From contig NZ_JAHMHK010000007.1 in assembly GCF_018913985.1 (NCBI RefSeq), positions 1 to 37,023 of the forward strand: 37,023 nucleotides of DNA. Reading direction: 5' to 3'. Positions within the stretch are counted from its first letter, which is position 1. Every line of letters starts with the position of its first letter. The stretch is from Mycoplasma zalophidermidis (GTDB taxonomy: Bacteria; Bacillota_I; Bacilli_A; Mycoplasmatales; Metamycoplasmataceae). Below the pieces are notes generated by a model. That model worked only from the letters and a program-made list of their open reading frames with translations, made no database searches and was not told the DNA's origin. Both the position numbers and the translations under genes were made by a program. Below, in pieces: positions 21,422 to 27,466 of the stretch.

Positions 21422-21988
21422 ACAAACGATTGAGAACAGAGAAAAGTGGGAGATATTTACTCTTTTGCCTCTGAAGGCGGAACGCCTTCGACATCAGTTT
21501 TAAACTACTATAAAAACGGAAATATTCCATTCGTAAAGATTCATGATTTGAAGAATAAATACGTTTTTGACACTGATAACCACATAACAAATCAAGCAAT
21601 TAAGTCATCGTCAGCCTGAATTATACCTGCGAATAATTTACTTCTTTCTAATGGTGCAACAATTGGTAAAGTATCAATAAATAAGGTTAATTTAGCCACC
21701 AAACAAGGTATTTTGGGGTTTGTGTTAAAAACCGATTACAGTTGTGAACTCTTTTATTTACTATTTAATACTCATTATTTCCAAATAATGACTAAAAAAT
21801 TAACAGTAACAACGACAATTCCTACGCTTACATTGAAAACTATTGATAAAATTAATTTATTTATTCCAATTAAAAATAAAGAAACTAAAAAAATAATTGA
21901 TGTTTTTAGGGATATTGATTTATATATATCACTTCTTCAGTGTAAGTGTATTTTTGAAAGTTTTATAATTTTCGGACTCGGATTTTAA
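21422..21988 (+). pseudogene. Silent hsdS TRD cassette 2
   Basis: The second start-less cassette, from TNDWEQRKVGDIYSFASEGG to ISLLQ and the same tail as cassette 1. The TRD contains GGTPSTSVLNYYKNGNIPFV, ANNLLLSNGATIGKVSIN and TTTIPTLTLKTIDKINLFIP, all typical of HsdS recognition domains. An 88-nt spacer separates it from cassette 3, and the same length separates cassette 1 from cassette 2. The frame is shifted relative to its neighbours, so the array cannot be translated as one protein. Confidence 0.78.
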
Positions 21989-22028
21989 TATTTCGGCATT
22001 AAATATATAGTAATCACCGCTTAAAAAC

Positions 22029-22484
22029 ACAAACGATTGAGAACAGAGAAAAGTGGGGGAAGTTTTAAAATATTTGAGACCTGATAAATTCATAATAACT
22101 GATGAAAACATTATTTTAACTGGAAAAATACCGGTATTGACCGCGAACAAATCTAATTTATTGGGATATAGTAATAAATCAAATTTTTTTTCTAAAGAAT
22201 GTATTCTGTTTGACGATTTTACAATGTCGAATAAATATATAAATTTTCCATTTTTAGTTAAATCAAGTGCGATTAAAATATTAATATCAAATTCTAAAGA
22301 AAACTCACTATTCATGATTTACAAAATTTTTTCTAAATTAAAAAGCGATATTACGGAACATAAACGGCATTACATCCAAGAAACGCAATTTATTAAAATT
22401 TTATTACCGTGCGCAAATGAGGATAAAATGTTGAAACGCTTTTGCTTATTATTTGATAGAGCAATATCACTTCTTCAGTGATAG
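22029..22484 (+). pseudogene. Silent hsdS TRD cassette 3
   Basis: The third start-less cassette, from TNDWEQRKVGEVLKYLRPDK to ISLLQ, then Trp (TGA) and a TAG stop. The TRD has the 'KIPVLTANKSNLLGYSN...' pattern, DDFTMSNKYINFPFLVKSSA, and FIKILLPCANEDKM near the end. It is the cassette nearest to, and convergent with, the expressed hsdS. Unlike cassettes 1 and 2 it lacks the 88-nt tail. Confidence 0.75.
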
Positions 22485-22542
22485 CTTTTAGAACATACAA
22501 GATAATATAAAACTTTGTTTTGAATGTCTAATTAAACTTTAT

Positions 22543-22577
22543 TAAAAAAAAGATCTAACACTTTTAGTTAAATCTTT
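22543..22577 (-). terminator. Terminator of hsdM-hsdS
   Basis: On the minus strand AAAGATTTAAC pairs with GTTAGATCTTT (11 bp, one G-U) around a 7-nt loop and is followed by eight T. It lies 9 nt past the hsdS stop. Confidence 0.75.
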
Positions 22578-22585
22578 AATAATTT

Positions 22586-23800
22586 TTAGGCAAACATCTT
22601 TTCTAAAAGGGTATTTTTGATGTTTTCAAGCTTTTCTAACTTACGCTGAAGAAGTGATATACAACTATTTATTATTAAATAGAACGATGCTATTCTTGTT
22701 TGTTCATTCACACTAGGTATTTTAATAAATATAGTATCGTTTTTATTGAAACTAAAAATTTCCCTAACTCCAGAAGTGCTACTTTTTTTAATTATATGTT
22801 TAAAATTATCGGTTTTTAAATACTCCGCAAAAAAATTATTATTAATTAATTTTGTTGTTTGAAAAGTTTCATAAATATTGCTAATTAAGCCGTTTTCGGA
22901 AAATGGATAATAACTTATTGATCCTACATTGATTCTTGACGGATTAAACGCAAACGACTCAGCTGTTATAACTTTTGAATTTTTTTTATTTCCATTAACA
23001 GCTGAACCACCATTGATGAAATACTCTTTTTGAGAAACGAAACCGAACTTATTCGATATCGAATAACTAATTAGACTCTTATTTTTATTATTTTTTATTG
23101 AATACGTAGTTAAGAGTTCTGTTGAATTTTTCTGTTCTCAAGCGTTTGTAAAACCCTTGAATCTAATCTCTGGATAAGGATTATTTTGCGAGGCAAACAT
23201 CTTTTCTAAAAGGGTATTTTTGATGTTTTCAAGCTTTTCTAACTTACGCTGAAGAAGTGATATTGTATTGTCAAGTTTTGATAATAAATGGCTAATTAAA
23301 TTATTCTCCTTTTCATTTGCAATTATTATTTTATGTTTTAAAATGATCTGTTTATTTAAATTAGATTGAACTCCATTTGATACAACCTTATTTCATACAT
23401 TATTAATGTTTAAATTTAATAATCTATAATATAAGAATTCAGCATTTGGTGTTTCTAATGCTAAAATGGCCTGATTTATGTGTGTTTCTATGGTATTTAT
23501 AGCAACCTTACCGTATGAAGCATACATTGCAATCATTAAATTATTAGGTTTTAATAGATTTAAATTACACGAATTTACTGCAATTTGAGTAATTTTTTTT
23601 GAAGTTTTGTACAAATACTTGTTAGCGAAACTAATATCGTTTATTGTTGAAAAATTTTTATCCCCATTATAAAATTCTTTTATATTTGTGTTGGGTGTTG
23701 AACCACTAAAAGAAGACAATATACAATCTAGCAACTCTTTACGTTCTCAAGCGTTTGTAAAACCCTTGAATCTAATCTCTGGAACTAACTTATTTTTCAT
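22586..23800 (-). CDS. hsdS: Type I restriction-modification specificity subunit S
   Basis: A complete 404-aa HsdS, which picks the DNA target for the HsdM-HsdR complex. It has the classic two-fold build. PEIRFKGFTNAWE (about 7-19) starts TRD1 (to about 180); the helix ISLLQRKLEKLENIKNTLLE (180-199) ends KMFA; a second PEIRFKGFTNAWE (about 210-222) starts TRD2 (to about 381); and the same helix closes the protein. The two helix regions share an exact 72-bp DNA repeat and the two starts an exact 41-bp repeat. The ATG overlaps the hsdM end by 11 bases, so translation is coupled. Both TRDs are bounded by the same alpha and beta sites as the silent cassettes. Confidence 0.93.
22589..23263 (-). 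repeat. 72-bp exact direct repeat inside hsdS
   Basis: Positions 22589-22660 and 23192-23263 are identical over 72 bp. They encode the ISLLQRKLEKLENIKNTLLE helix plus KMFA (the last codon is Ala in both). Recombination between them would delete exactly TRD2 (603 bp, 201 codons, in frame), leaving a half-size S subunit. Confidence 0.9.
23134..23783 (-). repeat. 41-bp exact direct repeat inside hsdS
   Basis: Positions 23134-23174 and 23743-23783 are identical and encode PEIRFKGFTNAWE at the head of TRD1 and of TRD2. The 41 bp contain boundary site alpha. Confidence 0.88.
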
Positions 23801-26309
23801 TATTTCCGCCTAGTAAATCAATTAATTCATTGATAGCTATTGTGTCATAGTCATCAGCTACTAAATCACCAAGCATAGTAGCTAATTCACGTTCGCTTTG
23901 TTTTAATTCGTTGTCAATTTGGGCTAATGTTTGAGAATATTTCTTAGCCAATTTCTCAAGTTTTGAAATTTGTTCATTAATAATTTCATGTCCCTTTTCT
24001 AAGATTGAACTTGAAAGGTTGGCGCTTCATTTGATATGTAATAAATCGATGAATATTTCAGAATTAATATTTTTTATTTTTTGTTCAAGTTTAGAATTAA
24101 AATCGGCTTGCGCAATTTTTAGTTCATCTTTTGATTTTTTAAGATTTTGTTTTAAATCTCTTAATTCATTAATTTGGTCGTCATCTAGATTATTTTTAGA
24201 ATCTTTATCCGGAACTAATTCTTTGATTGCGGAGTTATTCTCATCGATATTAGCTTCTAATTCTTCTATACGGTCGATTTCATCTGGCAGATAAGTTTTC
24301 TCGATAGTCTTAGAAGCAGTAAATAAACTTGTATATCATTGAGAACCGTCAAAGTCAATATTGGATAAAATATGGTATAGGTCAGATTTTATATCACGGA
24401 ATGATGAAATTGCCTCTTGGTATAACTCATATTTATCCAGCATTGATATTTGAGAAATATTTTCGAAGAAAAAGCTGTCAAAATTTTCTTCTAACACTTC
24501 AACATCAATATCTTTAATTTGGTTCAAACTTCCAATATTTTCTTTTAGGAATGAATGCAGTTTGTCTACTACGTTTTGGTATTTCGATATATATTCTTTA
24601 GTATCTTTATGCTCAAGGATTATTTCGCCAATTTTATCAGTATCTTTAAATTCCGAATAATCACCATTAACTTCATTCAAAATTAAAGGTTTAATGTTGG
24701 GTAGCGAAGTTCAAAGATTTTTGAAAGCTGCTAATTCTTTATTCGGAATTCCGCCATGCAATGAAGCGTATAAATCATGAAAATCGGTTTTTTCAAATGT
24801 GTCAATGTATCTTGAAATGTTTAAATTAAAGTCATTTTCTTTAATTTCGTCGAATTTGACAATTCTAGAGAATTTTTCAATATCTTCTTTAGCGACATAT
24901 GCGTCAACAATTTTACGTATGTGTGATATTTCCATTCTATTTGTTGAAGAATATTTACTAAATAATTTTGAAGCATCAATAAATTGGATATCTCTATTAG
25001 GTTTATTTTTTCTTAAGACCATTATTATTGTTGCGATTCCAGTTCTAAAAAATATACCAGCTGGTAAACCAATTATTGAGTCTATATAACCTTTTTCAAT
25101 AAGTTTTTTACGTATTTGACCTTCGCTGCCGCCTCTAAATAAAACGCCATGAGGCAAGACGATTGTCATTATTCCATTCTCTTCCAAATGGTATAAACTA
25201 TGCAATAAAAAGGCATAATCGGCTTTTGATTTTGGGGCGATACCATATTCTATGAATCGAGGGTCGTTTTTGGCGTCGTCTGCATCTCATTTTAAAGAAT
25301 ATGGAGGGTTAGATACGACCGCATCTACAGATTTTAATTCATATGTTGATTCGTCTCTAGCATTTGTAAAGAAAGGTCAATCACGTTTTAAAGTGTCAGC
25401 GTTACGAGCAAATATATCAACACTATTAATTCCATGCATTATTAAGTTCATTCTCGTAATAGTAAAAGTTGAATTAACTTTTTCTTGTGCATAATAAGTT
25501 ACATTATTTTGTTTTTTAGAGTATTTAGCAAACATATCACCAATCGTAATTAAAAGTGAACCAGAACCAGATGTGGGGTCATATACTGAAATTGATTCGC
25601 GGTCTTTTAAATGACGCGCAACAATCTCAGACATTAATTGTGAAACTTCATGAGGAGTATAGTATTCACCGCCTTTTTTACCCGCTTCACCAGCAAATTG
25701 TTCAACCATATATTGATAAACAAAACCTAAAACATCGAAATCTTGTTTGCCAGTAGGAATTTCCTTAATTACATTTAATAGCATTTTCAGCTTTTCACTT
25801 TGATCGCGCGGATTTTGACCTAATTTACTCAATTCTGTTTCATAGACATTGAAAATGCCTTCAAATAAAACTCTTATTTCCTCTTTTTCAGATAAATTAG
25901 AGTTAAAAGATTTGATAGAATCACTAATCAATTCGACACCGAATTTAGTTTCTTCATTAATTCAATTATGGAATAAGTATTTTGGTTTAATGTAGTAACC
26001 CAATAAATTTTTAGAACCATCTATTAACTGTTGTAATGATTCTTTACTTATTTCGAACTCATCAATTAGTCCTGTCTCTTCGTTAATATTTGATTCATCT
26101 ATTAGTTGTATTTCTTCAGGTGTTAGTGGTTCGTTAATTGAACCTAATTCTTTATTGAAATAGTCAACTTGCTTTTCGCTTAAAAACTTATAAAAAATCA
26201 TTGCAAGTAAAAAGTTTTTGTGGTCATTTTGTTCTAATGAACCTCTCATGTTTGTCGCTGAATTTCATAAGTGTTTAGCTAATTCTTCTTTATTAATTTT
26301 GTTATTCAT
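23790..26309 (-). CDS. hsdM: Type I restriction-modification methyltransferase subunit M
   Basis: An 839-aa adenine-N6 methyltransferase subunit, with TGA read as Trp. The N-terminal helical domain (about 1-120) is typical of HsdM. The catalytic domain has motif I DPTSGSGSLL (from residue 244) and motif IV NPPYSLKW (from residue 334). It is followed by VLPHGVLFRGGSEGQIRKKL and the IIGLPAGIFFRTGIATIIMV strand. After the usual HsdM length (roughly 500-550 residues) there are about 300 more residues, largely charged and coiled-coil-like (ELEANIDENNSAIKE..., LRDLKQNLKKSKDELKIAQ). The ribosome site AAGAGG precedes the ATG. The end overlaps hsdS, and together they form the modification operon. Confidence 0.94.
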
Positions 26310-26720
26310 GTATACCTCTTTTTATATTTCAATTTTACTAAAACTTACAATCTTCACGAGTTTAATATGAAAATTATTTAATACACAATAATAACTTATA
26401 TTAAATAAGATGAAAACATATTGAACTAATGTTAATTTATAAGAATTTATTACGAAATATAGTCACTATATTTTGCAATTTAACGTAAATTTAGCTAGCG
26501 CATATTTGTTAAATAAGGACAATGAAATTGAATTAAATAATCAAAATTTTTAACGAAAAAATTATACCTAACTAAGGGGAGGCTCTAAATCAGCGGCAAC
26601 ATTTAGTGAAAACTATATAACATTGATATATTAAATAACAAAAAACCCTAATTAGTGGCAAACTGACGCTAAAATAAAAATGCTGGTGCCAAACGTATGC
26701 TAGATACCTAAAAAATCATA

Positions 26721-26867
26721 TTACATAGTAATATGCAAGAAGTTTTTCACCAACCTTATCTTGCCATAATAAGGTGCGCACGCGCACGCGTAAAGGAAAA
26801 CAAAAACCTGGCAACAGGTTGTATTGTTATTTTTAAATTGCTGTCACGCACTAAATTTCGGGTTCAT
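26721..26867 (-). CDS. Possible 48-aa peptide (doubtful)
   Basis: An ATG-to-TAA frame with one TGA Trp, starting MNPKFSAWQQFKNNNTTCCQ and ending GKIRLVKNFLHITM. There is no ribosome site, and it overlaps hairpins and the alternating purine-pyrimidine tract. It could be a fragment of a gene whose start is the 26943-27089 ORF, or chance. Confidence 0.15.
26774..26792. repeat. 19-bp alternating purine-pyrimidine GC tract
   Basis: GTGCGCACGCGCACGCGTA alternates purine and pyrimidine at every step, with a GC-rich core in an otherwise very AT-rich genome. Such tracts can adopt left-handed Z-DNA under negative supercoiling; here that is only a possibility. Confidence 0.7.
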
Positions 26868-26942
26868 TAAAAAAATATCAAAAAATCTAATGAATCGAAA
26901 AAAAGCATAATTAATCAGATATTTAAGACGCTTGCGCTTGAA

Positions 26943-27089
26943 TTAACACACTAAAATTTTGCGCATCCCATCATTATTTACGTAAAATACAACTACAGGA
27001 TGATGTGTGGGATTTAAGATGGGGTAACTATCATTTTTAAAATTAATTGTTCCAACATTTCAAAATTTTCTTTTATGTATTTTTTTCAT
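26943..27089 (-). CDS. Small protein or truncated gene, 48 aa
   Basis: A 48-residue frame with one TGA Trp: MKKIHKRKFWNVGTIN at the start, then DSYPILNPTHHPVVVFYV and NNDGMRKILVC before TAA. Its composition is protein-like rather than random: a basic N-terminus, then a Pro-His-His-Pro turn and a hydrophobic strand. I do not recognise the family. A TATAAT box 6 nt upstream suggests a leaderless mRNA, and a GAAA-loop hairpin lies immediately before that box. It may be the intact N-terminal part of a broken longer gene. Confidence 0.4.
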
Positions 27090-27095
27090 AATTTA

Positions 27096-27101
27096 ATTAT
27101 A
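27096..27101 (-). promoter_or_regulatory. -10 box of the 48-aa ORF
   Basis: On the minus strand TATAAT is followed by six bases and ATG, the same layout as for the left-edge lipoprotein. It directly follows the T run of the preceding hairpin. Confidence 0.45.
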
Positions 27102-27103
27102 TT

Positions 27104-27132
27104 AAAAGTCCAACTATTTCTAGTTGAACTTT
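27104..27132 (-). terminator. Hairpin terminator with GAAA loop (second unit)
   Basis: AAAGTTCAACTA and TAGTTGGACTTT pair over 12 bp with one C-A mismatch, closed by a GAAA loop, followed by T on the minus strand. A run of seven T on the other side means it could also work on the plus strand. Confidence 0.6.
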
Positions 27133-27189
27133 TTTTGGTAGGCGAGCAAACTCCCTACAAATAGTTGCCTATATTTCAAGGCTTTTTAC
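27104..27189 (-). ncRNA. Candidate structured small RNA 2 (about 86 nt)
   Basis: A TATAAT box (minus strand, 27201-27196) would start an RNA near 27189. It contains a GCCT/AGGC hairpin, then GTAGG-GAG-TTTG-CTC-G-CCTAC (8 pairs with a bulged G), and ends at the GAAA-loop terminator. The ordered set of promoter, two hairpins and terminator, with no open frame, supports a small RNA or an attenuator for the 48-aa ORF. I match it to no known RNA class. Confidence 0.35.
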
Positions 27190-27246
27190 ATACTTATTAT
27201 ACACTACTTTTTCTTATTACCAAAGAAATTTTTTGTTTTTAGCGTT

Positions 27247-27309
27247 TTAACTTTTAAAGAAAGGAAAATGTTTTTTGTTATTTAGGATTATGTTTTTAAA
27301 TTTTCTCAT
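27247..27309 (-). CDS. 20-aa mini-ORF, possible decayed relative of the 48-aa ORF
   Basis: MRKFKNIILNNKKHFPFFKS then TAA. A TATAAT box lies 6 nt upstream (27321-27316), again right after a terminator hairpin. RKFxN...NxK...P can be laid over RKFWN...NFK...P of the 48-aa ORF, so it may be a remnant of a second copy. It is very short, and chance is quite possible. Confidence 0.2.
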   Translation of the reverse strand: MRKFKNIILNNKKHFPFFKS

Positions 27310-27321
27310 AACAAAATTATA

Positions 27322-27348
27322 TTAAAAAAACTAATGTTTCCATTAGTT
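27322..27348 (-). terminator. Terminator downstream of the giant gene (first unit)
   Basis: A perfect 8-bp stem AACTAATG/CATTAGTT with a GAAA loop on the minus strand is followed by seven T. It lies about 120 nt after the stop of the giant gene and also ends small RNA candidate 1. Confidence 0.75.
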
Positions 27349-27422
27349 CTTTTAAGCACCCTTCTTGTGCTGGCTTAGAGCTATACGCTATTTATATGAC
27401 TAAATAACCGCTCCTTTTATTC
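27322..27422 (-). ncRNA. Candidate structured small RNA 1 (about 101 nt)
   Basis: From a TATACT box inside the palindrome TTAGTATACTAA (27427-27438) an RNA would run to the 27322 terminator. In order it contains GGAGC...GCTCT as an outer stem enclosing GTTATTTA/TAAATAGC (8 pairs with a G-U), then AGCAC/GTGCT, then the terminator stem. It could equally be the structured 3' untranslated region of the giant gene. I match it to no known RNA class. Confidence 0.35.
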
Positions 27423-27466
27423 ATTATTAGTATACTAAGTTTTCAAAGAAAAGCAAAATATTTAAA

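Larger units (their letters stand above)
21319..23263. repeat. Boundary site beta, five copies (3 direct, 2 inverted)
   Basis: ATATCACTTCTTCAG is found exactly on the + strand at 21319-21333, 21926-21940 and 22464-22478, and on the - strand at 22646-22660 and 23249-23263. It encodes ISLLQ at the end of each TRD, in frame in every copy. The inverted orientation of array and gene would make site-specific recombination here an inversion. Confidence 0.88.
20887..23758. repeat. Boundary site alpha, five copies (3 direct, 2 inverted)
   Basis: ACAAACGATTGAGAACAGA occurs on the + strand at 20887-20905, 21422-21440 and 22029-22047. On the - strand, with C for A at position 8, it is at 23131-23149, and a shorter version (16 nt, ending GAAC) is at 23743-23758. 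Each copy encodes TN(D/A)WE at the start of a TRD. The shared core could serve as a crossover site for the recombinase or as homology for RecA-type exchange. Confidence 0.85.
26310..27466. other. Long intergenic region rich in hairpins
   Basis: About 1.16 kb between hsdM and the giant gene, both on the minus strand. The part next to hsdM (26310-26560) is plain AT-rich DNA with the hsdM leader. From 26570 to 26870 the base composition rises and several hairpins appear: CTAAAT/ATTTAG with a CAGCGGCAAC loop (about 26585-26606), ATATTAC/GTAATAT (26719-26735), CCTTAT/ATAAGG (about 26755-26774) and AACCTG-GCAA-CAGGTT (26805-26820). From 26943 on lie small minus-strand ORFs and two structured RNA candidates. 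I could not match any part to tmRNA, RNase P RNA or SRP RNA. Confidence 0.6.

Noticed and set aside
20887-23783. CRISPR array, because short repeats recur at 450-600 bp spacing
   Set aside because: Repeats are in two orientations, spacing is far too long, and both repeats and intervals code for HsdS segments in frame.
24019-25756. Several plus-strand open frames across hsdM
   Set aside because: They are antisense shadows of the hsdM coding sequence, with low-complexity translations and no ribosome sites.
26570-26870. tmRNA, RNase P RNA or SRP RNA
   Set aside because: No tRNA-like ends or tag frame for tmRNA, no GAGGAAAGUC core for RNase P RNA, and no GGUCAGG/GGAAGGAAGCAGCC core for SRP RNA on either strand.
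26943-27438. Firm call of a type III toxin-antitoxin locus
   Set aside because: The order RNA-terminator-small ORF fits, but there are no tandem antitoxin RNA repeats, the ORFs are very short, and I see no ToxN-like motif. It is kept only as a finding.
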